From: Peptococcaceae bacterium CEB3
GTDB taxonomy: Bacteria; Bacillota; Desulfitobacteriia; Desulfitobacteriales; Desulfitobacteriaceae
Direction: 5' to 3'
DNA length: 64,000 nt
Assembly: GCA_001029295.1 (NCBI GenBank)
Contig: LDXJ01000063.1
Location: 434,001-498,000, forward strand
Numbering within the stretch: position 1 is the first letter of the stretch; every line of letters starts with the position of its first letter. Of this stretch, positions 50,721 through 58,946 are shown one piece after another. Both the position numbers and the translations under genes were made by a program. The notes beneath the pieces were generated by a model. That model worked only from the letters and a program-made list of their open reading frames with translations. It did not search any database and was not told the DNA's origin.

Positions 50721-52160
50721 ATGAACTTACTGCGGACCAAATCTGTTCAACAGTTGGTTTCCGAATCGGAAGAACAACAGACAAAACTGAAGAGGGCCCT
50801 CAGCGCCTTTGACCTAACGGCTTTGGGCATTGGGGGGATCATCGGGACGGGTATTTTCGTCCTGACCGGGATCGGGGCCAGTAATTTTGCCGGTCCGGCC
50901 CTGGTTATCTCATTTATCATGGCGGGACTGGCCAGCGGTCTCGCGGCTTTGTCTTATGCCGAGTTTGCGGCCATGATCCCGGTGGCCGGGAGTGCTTACA
51001 CTTATGGCTACGCGGCCCTGGGCGAAATTTTCGCTTGGGTCATTGGCTGGGACCTTCTCTTGGAGTACGGTTTGGCTTCTTCCACCGTGGCGGTCGGTTG
51101 GTCCGGCTACTTGGTTAACCTGCTTTCCGCCATCGGAGTCAATCTGCCCGCCTGGGCCATCAACGCTCCCGGAGCCGGAGGAATCATCAATCTGCCGGCC
51201 ATCCTGATTGTGGGACTCATTGTCGGCTTGCTCACAGTTGGGGTTAAAGAGAGTAAATGGGTCAATAACATCATAGTCGTCGTCAAACTCGCTGTCATTG
51301 TGCTTTTTATTGCGGTGGGGACTTCACACGTCACAACCGCAAACTGGCATCCCTATATGCCTTTTGGTTGGGGTGGTGTCATGACGGGGGCGAGCATTAT
51401 CTTTTTTGCCTATTTAGGCTTTGATGCCGTTTCCACCGCGGCGGAGGAGGCAAAAAGGCCCCAACGCGATTTACCTATCGGCCTCATGGCCTCGCTCGGG
51501 ATTTCTACTGTTCTTTATATTTTGGTCACCATGATCCTAACCGGAATGGTCAATTACACGAAACTTAATACCTCGGCGCCTGTCTCCTTCGCTCTTAATT
51601 ATATCGGGCTGCACTGGGCGGCGGCACTTTTAAGCGTCGGGGCGATCGCCGGTATCACCAGTGTTTTGTTGGTGGACCTGTTTGCCCAGACCAGGATTCT
51701 CTACGCTATGTCGCGCGACGGGTTGCTGCCTCCGGTGTTTTCTTCCGTGCACCAGAAATTTAAGACTCCGCATGTCAGCACTCGGCTGGTGGGGCTTGTG
51801 GTTGCTGCCATGGCTGGTTTTACCCCTATCAAAGATTTAGCTGAGATGGCCAATATCGGTACTCTGTTCGCCTTCGTCATAGTCTCGGCGGCGGTAATCG
51901 TCCTGCGCAAAACCAAGCCCGAACAGCGCCGTCCATTCCGGGTTCCGCTCGTGCCTTGGCTGCCGCTGCTGGCCATTGTCTCCTGCCTGTATTTAATGTA
52001 CAGTTTGCCTCAGCTTACCTGGATCCGTTTTGTCGTTTGGCTGGTTGTCGGGTTGATCATCTACTGGCGCTACGGTTCACGCCATAGTCTTTTGCAAAAA
52101 GGAGAAAATGGACGGCTGCCCGAGGAGAAGACAATGGGTACCGAGCCTCCACGGTCTTAA
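50721..52160 (+). CDS. APC family amino acid permease (cationic amino acid transporter type)
   Basis: 479 residues with twelve or so hydrophobic segments. GIGGIIGTGIFVLTGIGA near residue 35 is the APC helix-1 substrate/backbone motif; the length and PVAGSAYTYGYAALGEIFAW near 90 match the YfnA/CAT-type cationic amino acid transporters of Firmicutes. An inner-membrane secondary transporter. GGAGGGGAAGGAG precedes the start. It stands apart from the ABC importer on the other strand. Confidence 0.88.
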   Translation: MNLLRTKSVQQLVSESEEQQTKLKRALSAFDLTALGIGGIIGTGIFVLTGIGASNFAGPALVISFIMAGLASGLAALSYAEFAAMIPVAGSAYTYGYAALGEIFAWVIGWDLLLEYGLASSTVAVGWSGYLVNLLSAIGVNLPAWAINAPGAGGIINLPAILIVGLIVGLLTVGVKESKWVNNIIVVVKLAVIVLFIAVGTSHVTTANWHPYMPFGWGGVMTGASIIFFAYLGFDAVSTAAEEAKRPQRDLPIGLMASLGISTVLYILVTMILTGMVNYTKLNTSAPVSFALNYIGLHWAAALLSVGAIAGITSVLLVDLFAQTRILYAMSRDGLLPPVFSSVHQKFKTPHVSTRLVGLVVAAMAGFTPIKDLAEMANIGTLFAFVIVSAAVIVLRKTKPEQRRPFRVPLVPWLPLLAIVSCLYLMYSLPQLTWIRFVVWLVVGLIIYWRYGSRHSLLQKGENGRLPEEKTMGTEPPRS

Positions 52161-52262
52161 GGCTGGCGGGAGCCAAGAAAAGGAAAATTTTTCCGGCATA
52201 GTACTTGTTTCCCGCAGCCTCTCTTGTTAATATTTAATCAGGAGAGGTTGCGGGGAGGTTTT

Positions 52263-52703
52263 TGTTTGACCGTTGCAGTGGTTTCTGCGCAAGAGGAGGT
52301 TGAAGAGTTCCTCAGGACGCTTAAGGCCGTGTTGATGAGCCCCGGTTTTGATGTCGAGCGCGACTTGGTTTTGGTGGCTGCCCCGTATGGGGGCGCGGCG
52401 GCAGGCAGGAAGAGGGGGCTGAACGGGGGGCTGAACGCTTCGCTTCAGAGAGGCTTTAGGGGCAAGGATTGGGTCTACCCGCTCATGGGCTTGGAGGCGG
52501 GAGTGTACCTTCAGACTTTATGGGAGGAGAGAGATTCTCCGCAACCGTTTTGGGCCTTTGTGAAGGCAACCGGGACTCATGATAGGTGTCTGCGCTTTAG
52601 GATCAGGGACAGGAAAGGCGGTCGCTTGCTGGGAGTCCAGCTGAATCTCCTACGGTTTCCTTTCTTGCGCCGTTTGCCTTACGCCAGGGTGGCCGATTTG
52701 TGA
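52263..52703 (+). CDS. Hypothetical protein
   Basis: 146 residues from TTG 52263, after GGGGAGG; the frame is also open upstream to 52224. Not recognised. It starts TVAVVSAQEEVEEFLRTLKA, is rich in Gly and Arg, has a Gly-rich middle and no membrane segment. The N-terminal hydrophobic beta followed by a helix could be the start of an alpha/beta fold. It has no similarity I recall, and the low-complexity middle leaves doubt that it is a real gene. Confidence 0.4.
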   Translation, partial: CLTVAVVSAQEEVEEFLRTLKAVLMSPGFDVERDLVLVAAPYGGAAAGRKRGLNGGLNASLQRGFRGKDWVYPLMGLEAGVYLQTLWEERDSPQPFWAFVKATGTHDRCLRFRIRDRKGGRLLGVQLNLLRFPFLRRLPYARVADL

Positions 52704-52759
52704 AAGCCGGTTTTTTCTCCAATGCAGGCCAAAACAGAAGACGGTGGGAGGGGTAGAAC

Positions 52760-52912
52760 ATGCATTATTTAGCCGCTGTCATTGCTCTTTGTCTGATTCT
52801 GGGACTGGGTCTCTGGTCGGGACGACGTTCTCGGAAATCTCAGAAAAATAGGCCGGTCAAGCTTTATCGCTTGCGCAAGGGCAGGCGAGGCAATCTACGA
52901 AGGGTGAAATAG
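52760..52912 (+). CDS. Small single-pass membrane protein, 50 residues
   Basis: ATG 52760 with GGGAGGGG 7-8 bases upstream encodes 50 residues ending at TAG 52912. A hydrophobic helix (YLAAVIALCLILGLGLW, about residues 3-19) is followed by a strongly basic tail of about 30 residues rich in Arg and Lys (SGRRSRKSQKN...). This is the shape of a small membrane-anchored, nucleic-acid- or lipid-contacting protein. No family recognised. Confidence 0.5.
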   Translation: MHYLAAVIALCLILGLGLWSGRRSRKSQKNRPVKLYRLRKGRRGNLRRVK

Positions 52913-53175
52913 TGTCCGGGGGAAGCTGAGTCATTGTGACGGTTCCGCGGCAACGATGAGCCGGAGCTGTTATTTTCCGTTACATATCTCAAGCCAAAGT
53001 GATTGAGTTAAATACCGCTGGCCCAAGATTTGGCTAGGGGTACGTTGCCTCTTGCATTACGCGGTGATAAGAGTTATGATGCTTGCATAGGAACACAGGT
53101 TCTCAAAGATACAACATATGTACCGGAGATTGAAATGTGCCGTATGGACAACATATGTGCCCGGGGGGATGAGGA

Positions 53176-53409
53176 ATGATTCCAGCGGAGATCCGGGTGG
53201 TTAAGGCCGGTAACCGGCTCGTGCGCTTCCAATGGAAGGGCCGATGGTACGCCGTGACATCCATTGAGGATGAGTGGGTTGATACCGGCGAGTGGTGGCA
53301 TGACGAGGGGGAAAAGACATTCTATCGTGTTAGCAGCGGTACTTCTGTCTTCGAGCTCTACTATGACGCAAAGGAAAAGGGGTGGCACATGTACCGGGTC
53401 TATGATTAA
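53176..53409 (+). CDS. DUF6504 family small protein
   Basis: 77 residues from ATG 53176 with GGGGG and GAGG upstream. Aromatic-rich beta protein (RFQWKGRWYAV, EWWHDEGEKTFYRV, YDAKEKGWHMYRVYD) that I recognise as the short DUF6504 family, seen beside or fused to DNA polymerase Y/ImuB genes in other bacteria. No polymerase gene is near here, so its role is unknown. A strong terminator follows. Confidence 0.7.
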   Translation: MIPAEIRVVKAGNRLVRFQWKGRWYAVTSIEDEWVDTGEWWHDEGEKTFYRVSSGTSVFELYYDAKEKGWHMYRVYD

Positions 53410-53435
53410 GAGATGTTGAACGAGTTCACTTAGAA

Positions 53436-53469
53436 AGCGCGGGATACTGCCTGTATCCCGCGCTCTTTT
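53436..53469. terminator. Bidirectional intrinsic terminator between the DUF6504 and Nramp genes
   Basis: AGCGCGGGATAC (53436-53447) and GTATCCCGCGCT (53453-53464) form a perfect 12-bp stem with loop TGCCT, followed on the plus strand by CTTTTC. It separates two convergent genes. Confidence 0.85.
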
Positions 53470-53492
53470 CGGTGCCCGAACAGTGCCACTGC

Positions 53493-54806
53493 CTAAATCG
53501 CGTTCAGGAATACCTGACCCAGGGCGGCGAGGGTCAAGCCGCTGAGCAGAACAATAACTGTCCAACTCCAGAGTCGGCCGGGCAGCTTGGTCCGGTAGCT
53601 GCCCATTAATCCCTGGTCACTGGTCATCAAGACCATGAAAATGAGCAGGGGAACCATGAGGATCCCGCCGATGACCTGGGTGGCGAGTGCGATTAAGTTC
53701 AGGGGCAGGTTCGGAATCAGGAGGGCAAGCGAGGCTAAGACGAGGCTGCCGATATAGACCAAGTAGAACCGGGGCGCTTCCCTGATCTTGTCATTCAGGC
53801 TTTTGGACCAGCCGAATAATTCCGCGATGCTCCAGGAAGAAGAGAGGGAGACGGTGATGGAAGCGAGAAAACCGGCGTTGAACAAACCGAGCCCGAAGAG
53901 AATGGCGGGCCAACGGCCGACCACCTGGGCCAATGCGGCAATGATCTCGGACGGGCCCGCGCCGGCAAGGTTCGGAACTTTGCCGAAGAGGGAGGCTCCT
54001 AAGATGATAATGCCGGCGGCGACGACGACCTGGACGAGAGAGCCGAACGCGGTGTCGAGGCGGCCGAAGCGAAGTTCATGAGCACGGATCCCTTTATCGA
54101 TGACGCCGCTTCCCTGGAAGAAAATCATCCAGGGGGCGAGAGCGTTGCCGACTGTCGCAATGAGGTAGAAAACAAAGCCGGCCTGCAGGGCTTCGGGAAC
54201 GTTCCAGGTGACGAAGACGCGCGCGATTTCAGACATGTTCGGGTGGGTCATCGCGGCCACCGCGAGAAAGACAATGTTGAGCGCCCCGATGAGCAGCGCC
54301 AGGCGTTCTTTGGCCCAGTAGCCGGTGAAGACGGCAAAAGAAATGATTAGAATCAGACAGATGAGGGAAGCGAGGAGGAGGGGAACACCTAAAAGGACGA
54401 GCCCCGCAGTCATGCCAATGAATTCTGTCATCAGGGTCAGGAGATTCTCCAAGGCCAGAGTCGTAATCAGGTAAAATCCCCAGGCTCGCCCGTAGCGCCG
54501 CAGAACGAGTCTGGAAAATCCCTCCCGCGTAACGACTCCCAGCCTCAGGCTCATCTCCTGGACAGTATAGGTCAAAAGTGCCAGACAGAGCACTAGGGGC
54601 ACGAAGACGCTGATGCCGAATCTGGCCCCCGTGACTAAGTACGAAATGACTCCCCCGGCATCATTGTCAGCCATGGCGGCGAGAAAACCGGGGCCCATCA
54701 GGGCCCAGAAGAGGATGACATAGCGCTGCCATCCCGCTCTGGGGCGGCTGATTATTTCATGAAATTTTGATTGGCTTTCACCGGTCGAAGTAAGCGATGT
54801 GTTCAT
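53493..54806 (-). CDS. Nramp-related divalent metal transporter
   Basis: 437 residues from ATG 54806, with AAGGGGTG upstream; eleven or so membrane helices. The helix-1 region reads GPGFLAAMADNDAGGVISYL. Classical manganese transporters have DPGN here; DNDAGG is seen in the Nramp-related magnesium/other-metal subgroup. A cytoplasmic-membrane proton-coupled or uniport carrier; metal specificity is unknown. It is divergent from the XRE-DUF1232 gene, 133 bp apart. Confidence 0.8.
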   Translation of the reverse strand: MNTSLTSTGESQSKFHEIISRPRAGWQRYVILFWALMGPGFLAAMADNDAGGVISYLVTGARFGISVFVPLVLCLALLTYTVQEMSLRLGVVTREGFSRLVLRRYGRAWGFYLITTLALENLLTLMTEFIGMTAGLVLLGVPLLLASLICLILIISFAVFTGYWAKERLALLIGALNIVFLAVAAMTHPNMSEIARVFVTWNVPEALQAGFVFYLIATVGNALAPWMIFFQGSGVIDKGIRAHELRFGRLDTAFGSLVQVVVAAGIIILGASLFGKVPNLAGAGPSEIIAALAQVVGRWPAILFGLGLFNAGFLASITVSLSSSWSIAELFGWSKSLNDKIREAPRFYLVYIGSLVLASLALLIPNLPLNLIALATQVIGGILMVPLLIFMVLMTSDQGLMGSYRTKLPGRLWSWTVIVLLSGLTLAALGQVFLNAI

Positions 54807-54939
54807 GGTGTCAGCACCCCTTAAAAGTATTTGCTTCACATTTTATTGACAGATGTTGCAGAAAGTGCCAGTCCCGCGCATAGACTGTTGTTAAAAGGTC
54901 AATACACTTTTATGCTTAAATGGAGGGGGCTGCCATTTG

Positions 54940-55617
54940 ATGCGCGAAAAGGAAATATCGTCGGATCTCGGGAGTTTATTAAAAGCATTGTTAAAAGAGA
55001 AGTCTTTATCGATGCGAAAGCTCAGTCAACTCTCCGGGATCGAAACAGCCACGATTTCCCGGATCGTCAACGGCAAGCAGCAAGCAAGGCCCAAACACTT
55101 GCAGCAATTTGCCCAAGTACTGAGCGTGCCGGTCGAACGACTTTTTGAGGCCGCCGGTTATGGCATTAAAGCACAAAAAAAAGACCCCTATTCGGACTTT
55201 CGCACCTCATTAGAGGCCATTCAGGAGGTCCTTTTGGCATCCAAACTGTTTGATGAGGAGTATACGCGGGAACGGGTTGAGCAAAGGTTGGCTGATTATG
55301 AACACTATGCGCGAACAGAAGAAGGGCAGCGGATTATTCTGGAGGACTTTCAGGAGAAAATAAAACAGGTCGGCGGTCTGGGTCCCTTCATCGACGATTT
55401 AAATCAGCTGTACGCGCTTTACCTTCAGACTGACGTCACGTCGCCGAAAAGGGCTGTGCTGGGCAGTGCTTTGCTGTATTTTATTTTGGCCACAGATATC
55501 ATTCCGGATTATGTGTTCCCGATCGGCTATCTTGATGACGCCATTGCCATCAAACTGGTTTTACAGAAGTTGTCTTTGGGGCAGGATCGGGACGAGGGAG
55601 CGGAAAACGAGCCGTAG
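54940..55617 (+). CDS. XRE HTH protein with DUF1232 domain
   Basis: 225 residues. N-terminal XRE HTH (about 15-65, SMRKLSQLSGIETATISRIV) and C-terminal DUF1232 (about 170-210, LLYFILATDIIPDYVFPIGY with LDDA), the domain typical of small membrane or polyketide-biosynthesis-associated proteins. The fusion of a DNA-binding HTH to DUF1232 occurs in Clostridia; the role is unknown. A GGAGGGGG lies 10 bases before the ATG; TTG 54937 is 7 bases away, so the start is uncertain. Divergent from the metal transporter, which it may regulate. Confidence 0.85.
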   Translation: MREKEISSDLGSLLKALLKEKSLSMRKLSQLSGIETATISRIVNGKQQARPKHLQQFAQVLSVPVERLFEAAGYGIKAQKKDPYSDFRTSLEAIQEVLLASKLFDEEYTRERVEQRLADYEHYARTEEGQRIILEDFQEKIKQVGGLGPFIDDLNQLYALYLQTDVTSPKRAVLGSALLYFILATDIIPDYVFPIGYLDDAIAIKLVLQKLSLGQDRDEGAENEP

Positions 55618-55971
55618 GGTATACTGCGGGTGCCTAGGCTCCAAGCGTCGAGGATTGTTCCATCCTTCCGGCGATATTCTCCCTGAAGCCCCCGCCTCTT
55701 AGCTTAAAGCGTAGGCGGGGGAAGTTCACCCAACGGTTCACCTGCGGCTCACTTAGGAATCCACAGTATCCTGGCCCCAAGCGTTGTTTGTATCGTTCAC
55801 CCTCTTCGTTTGGGGATAGAGGTCGATTGTGATAAAATAAAGAGCGAGTACATGCTGTCAACGACCCTTTCGACACTATTTGCAGGGTGTCACATTGGTT
55901 GAAAAGAAGAAAGGGGGAAAGCGGCCTTTCCTCTCCTGGCTGAAGTCAGGAAGTATCCGGCTGCGAAAATC
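55618..55971. other. Intergenic region with a GC hairpin of possible IS200/IS605-end type
   Basis: CCCCCGCC (55689-55696) and GGCGGGGG (55714-55721) form a perfect 8-bp stem with an AT-rich 17-base loop, followed by AAGTTCACC. Such hairpins with a nearby TTCAC occur at IS200/IS605 ends and as solitary palindromes. No transposase or RNA-guided nuclease gene is present, so no mobile element is called. The rest shows no gene. Confidence 0.4.
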
Positions 55972-57375
55972 TTGAAAGGATTGCGCCGTATTGCCTTGGG
56001 CATGGTACTCTGCTTTTTTGTTCTGAGCCTGGGGCTTGTCTATTGGCAAGTTGTGCAAAACAATTCCATGCTGAAAAACCCGGCTAATCCACGCCAGGCA
56101 CTCATGGAACGCCGTATCAAAAGAGGGGGAATCTTTGACCGCAACGGCGTGGTCTTGGCCCAGTCCAAGGTTGAAAGCGGCAAAACGGTTCGCGCCTATC
56201 CCAACGGGGGGACCTATGAGCCCCTGCTCGGATACAGTACCCTGGAGCATGGTTCAGCGGGGTTGGAAGACGCTCTGTCCGGCTGGCTCCTGGGGATGAA
56301 AGATCCCACTTTGTCACAGGAACTCAAGCAGTTTTTTCAAGTTCCTCGTCAAGGGGATGATGTCGTTCTCACTCTGGACGCAAAAATCCAACAGGCCGCC
56401 TATGACGGTCTGCAGGGGAAGAAAGGAGCGGCGGTCGCCGTTGATCCCCGCACGGGGCAAATACTGGCTTTGGCAAGCCAGCCATCGTTTGACCCAAATT
56501 CTCTGAATAAGAACTGGAAAGAGATCTCCCGCCCCGGCAGCACGGACCTCCTGAACAACGCCCTGTCCCTGTATACACCCGGTTCCGTTATGAAGCTTGT
56601 CACATCGAAAGCCTTGTTCAGCGGGGGAATCGATACCTCGAAACTCTTTGACGACAAAGGCACTACCGTGATTAACGGTCAAGTCATTCCCGATGAAAAT
56701 ACATCCGGCAACGGCTGGATCAATTATAATTTGGCGCTCGCCTATTCCAGCAATGTCTACTTTGCCACCCAAACGGTTAAAGCGGGGCAAGATAATTTTC
56801 TGGCGGCTGCCAAGGCCTACGGTTTTGGTCAAAAAATCCCTTTTCCCTTGCCTGTTCCCGCCAGCCAAATCACGAACAAGGCGGCGGTGCCCACGCATTT
56901 AAGTATTAATCAGTTGGCGGCCAGTGCTTTTGGCCAAGGCCAGGTTTTGGTTACACCGCTGCACATGGCCTTGATTACGGCGGCGGTGGCGGACCATGGT
57001 GTCATGATGAGACCCTACATTGTAGATCGGGTGTTGGATTCCCGGCAAAATGTCTTGTATAAGGCTCAGCCGAAACCTTGGTTAACCCCGCTGTCCCCAG
57101 CGGACGCGGACAAGATCACCACAGCTATGGTGACCACTGTGAATCAAGGCACCGCTGCCGCAGTCGCCCTGCCCAATGTCCAGGTAGCCGCCAAAACCGG
57201 GTCGGCACAGCCCGGCGGCAATGTTACAACAAACGCCTGGTTCGTGGCCTTCGCGCCGGCCGACAATCCTAAGATCGCTGTCGCGGTCTTGGTGGAACAT
57301 GGTGGGGCCGGCGGGGTGGCGTCCGCCCCTATTGCCAAACAGATGATCAAGGCGGCTTTAGCCGAAAATCTCTGA
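55972..57375 (+). CDS. Class B penicillin-binding protein (PbpA/FtsI-type transpeptidase)
   Basis: 467 residues. One N-terminal membrane anchor (about 8-25), a short pedestal (LMERRIKRGGIFDRNGVVLA near residue 45), and the transpeptidase domain with SxxK (TPGSVMKL, near residue 203), SxN (YSSNVYF, near 262) and KTG (AAKTGSAQ, near 405). It cross-links peptidoglycan outside the membrane and usually works with a SEDS protein, none of which is in the window. The start is unclear: TTG 55972 is used here, but an ATG at 56002 is also possible; neither has a good ribosome site. Confidence 0.88.
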   Translation: MKGLRRIALGMVLCFFVLSLGLVYWQVVQNNSMLKNPANPRQALMERRIKRGGIFDRNGVVLAQSKVESGKTVRAYPNGGTYEPLLGYSTLEHGSAGLEDALSGWLLGMKDPTLSQELKQFFQVPRQGDDVVLTLDAKIQQAAYDGLQGKKGAAVAVDPRTGQILALASQPSFDPNSLNKNWKEISRPGSTDLLNNALSLYTPGSVMKLVTSKALFSGGIDTSKLFDDKGTTVINGQVIPDENTSGNGWINYNLALAYSSNVYFATQTVKAGQDNFLAAAKAYGFGQKIPFPLPVPASQITNKAAVPTHLSINQLAASAFGQGQVLVTPLHMALITAAVADHGVMMRPYIVDRVLDSRQNVLYKAQPKPWLTPLSPADADKITTAMVTTVNQGTAAAVALPNVQVAAKTGSAQPGGNVTTNAWFVAFAPADNPKIAVAVLVEHGGAGGVASAPIAKQMIKAALAENL

Positions 57376-57384
57376 TCTTCGATT

Positions 57385-57575
57385 CCGACTTCCGACTTCC
57401 GGCCTCCGACTGCTGATCAGTGGCCACTAACGCCTAGTCTCCGGCCTCCAACCGCTTCACCGGGGTGTGTCAAGAGCATAGGCCCGTCGGCGTCTGTCCC
57501 CCCGGCTGCGGACTCCTGGCCCGGCCCCCTGGTTTCTGACCTCCGGCCTCTGACCTCTGACTTCTGTTTCTAGAC
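57385..57575. repeat. Pyrimidine-rich imperfect repeats (CCGGCCTC / CTCTGACTTC)
   Basis: Between the PBP and the regulator gene are several imperfect copies of CCGGCCTCTGAC- and CTCCGACTTC-type motifs. They are the reverse complement of the GAAGTCAGAGGCCGG repeats at 15608-15643. Confidence 0.55.
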
Positions 57576-58517
57576 CTCCTTTATGATCTGACCCATGCGG
57601 CTCACGTCATAACCGCCAATACCCTGGACTTCTTTTTGGAAAGCGGGGGAGTTCAAGATCGACAGGAGGGCCCGGAAAGGGGGTTTGTCAAGATCCTCGT
57701 GCAGGATGATAAGATCGTAGCGTTCTTTCTGCAAGGGGACAAAGTCAAGCCCGCTGACCTGCAGGGCCGCTTTTTCGATGCCCAAGCCGGCATCAGCCTC
57801 GCCGCGGGCCACCCGGCTCGCCACCGCGAGGTGGCTCATCTCTTCATCCTCGTAGCCGTTGACTTGCCGATGGTCAATTCCCAGAACTTTCAGCTTTTCG
57901 TCCAGGAGTACTCTCGCTCCCGAACCCCGCTCCCGGTTGACAAAGCGCAGCTCGGGGCGGGTTAAGTCCTGCCAAGTAAGGATGTTTTTCGGGTTGCCCC
58001 CGGCAACGTAAAAACCCTCGATCCGGTAGACCAGGTTGATGACCAATGCCCGGTGCCCCGGCAGCATATGGCGCACATAGGGGATATTGTATTCATCGGT
58101 GTCACTGTCCCAAAGATGGGCTGTCACCGCGTTCGCTTGTCCGCGGTAAAGAGCCGTCAGCCCGTCGATGCTGCCGATGTATTGGCGCAGGAATGAGAGG
58201 TGGGGAAGTCTCTTTTCCAGATGACGGGTCAGAATATCCAGAATAACGTCCTGGCCGCAGATGACCAGGCCTTCACCTTCGGGAAAAGGGCGGCTGCGAT
58301 ATTCTCCGGCCGGCGAAGGTGACGAAAAGGGAGCGTGAACAACCACGCCCTTTGCTTTTCTTTTGTAGGCTTCCAGGTCGGCGGCTTCTACCCGGACCTT
58401 ACGTCCTATGTGATAGGCGGTTAACTGACCGCGTTTAATGAGCTCGTAGACCGTGAACTTGGAGATTTTAAGGATCTTGGCCACCTCTTCCGGTGTGTAG
58501 GAAATATCTTCGGCCAT
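57570..58517 (-). CDS. HTH (excisionase-type) regulator with periplasmic-binding-like domain, divergent from modABC
   Basis: 315 residues. N-terminal MerR/excisionase-type HTH (about 5-55, SYTPEEVAKILKISKFTVYE) and a C-terminal PBP-like domain (about 85-310, with AVTAHLWDSDTDEYNIPYVR), the architecture annotated as substrate-binding HTH regulators near molybdate or tungstate genes. The C-terminal domain probably binds molybdate, tungstate or a related ligand. Divergent from modABC with overlapping promoter region, so it likely controls both itself and the transporter. Confidence 0.85.
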   Translation of the reverse strand: MAEDISYTPEEVAKILKISKFTVYELIKRGQLTAYHIGRKVRVEAADLEAYKRKAKGVVVHAPFSSPSPAGEYRSRPFPEGEGLVICGQDVILDILTRHLEKRLPHLSFLRQYIGSIDGLTALYRGQANAVTAHLWDSDTDEYNIPYVRHMLPGHRALVINLVYRIEGFYVAGGNPKNILTWQDLTRPELRFVNRERGSGARVLLDEKLKVLGIDHRQVNGYEDEEMSHLAVASRVARGEADAGLGIEKAALQVSGLDFVPLQKERYDLIILHEDLDKPPFRALLSILNSPAFQKEVQGIGGYDVSRMGQIIKEV

Positions 58518-58535
58518 TGTTTCACCCGCTTTCTA

Positions 58536-58564
58536 TTGTCAACTATTATAACATATCGTATAAT
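58536..58564 (+). promoter_or_regulatory. Promoter of the modABC leader, overlapping the divergent regulator promoter
   Basis: TTGTCA (58536-58541) and TATAAT (58559-58564) with a 17-base spacer read toward modA. On the other strand a TATAAT (58550-58545) lies inside the same region, with only a poor -35, and could serve the regulator gene. The overlap allows one bound protein to control both directions. Confidence 0.7.
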
Positions 58565-58659
58565 GAGCTTACAGTTGGGTTGTGTGAGTTCGCGTTTGCT
58601 CCCGTCGGGTGCTTTTCGCGTCAACAAGTTATCAGATCATTTGGCATCAACAGAATGTT

Positions 58660-58800
58660 ATCCGATCTCCGAGCCAGATAAGCCTAATGAGTGATCGACG
58701 GCTTCTGGCCAGGGCTTCGAGCCCTCGGGGTATATCCGGAAACGGGTATGCCTTCACTTTTGGAAAAGGAGGTGGGCAGGCTGTCAGGCGTTTAGTTGCG
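58660..58800 (+). ncRNA. Structured modABC leader, candidate Mo/W cofactor (or ligand) riboswitch
   Basis: AGCCT (58681-58685) can pair with AGGCT (58778-58782) to enclose two hairpins: AGGGCT-TCG-AGCCCT (58711-58725) and GGTATATCCG-GAAA-CGGGTATGCC (58729-58752), the latter with a GAAA loop. An intrinsic terminator follows at 58806. Moco-type riboswitches are known upstream of molybdate transporter and cofactor genes and use similar features, but I could not match the full consensus, so the class is uncertain. Two direct repeats GTTATCMGATC (58628 and 58657) lie just before it. Confidence 0.5.
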
Positions 58801-58805
58801 CTCAG

Positions 58806-58840
58806 GCTCCACCGGTTTTGGGTGGAGCTGTTTTGGTTTC
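58806..58840 (+). terminator. Intrinsic terminator in the modABC leader
   Basis: GCTCCACC (58806-58813) and GGTGGAGC (58821-58828), followed by TGTTTTGGTTT. It lies 107 bp before modA and after the structured leader, which fits termination control of modABC. Confidence 0.75.
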
Positions 58841-58946
58841 GGAATCACACCCACTTACAGAAGTGGGAGTCTCACGAGTGGATCAAAAGTGGATCAAAAG
58901 TGGATGAAAAAAGGGTAACAGATGAGGGAAGAGAGGGTGTAGCAGA

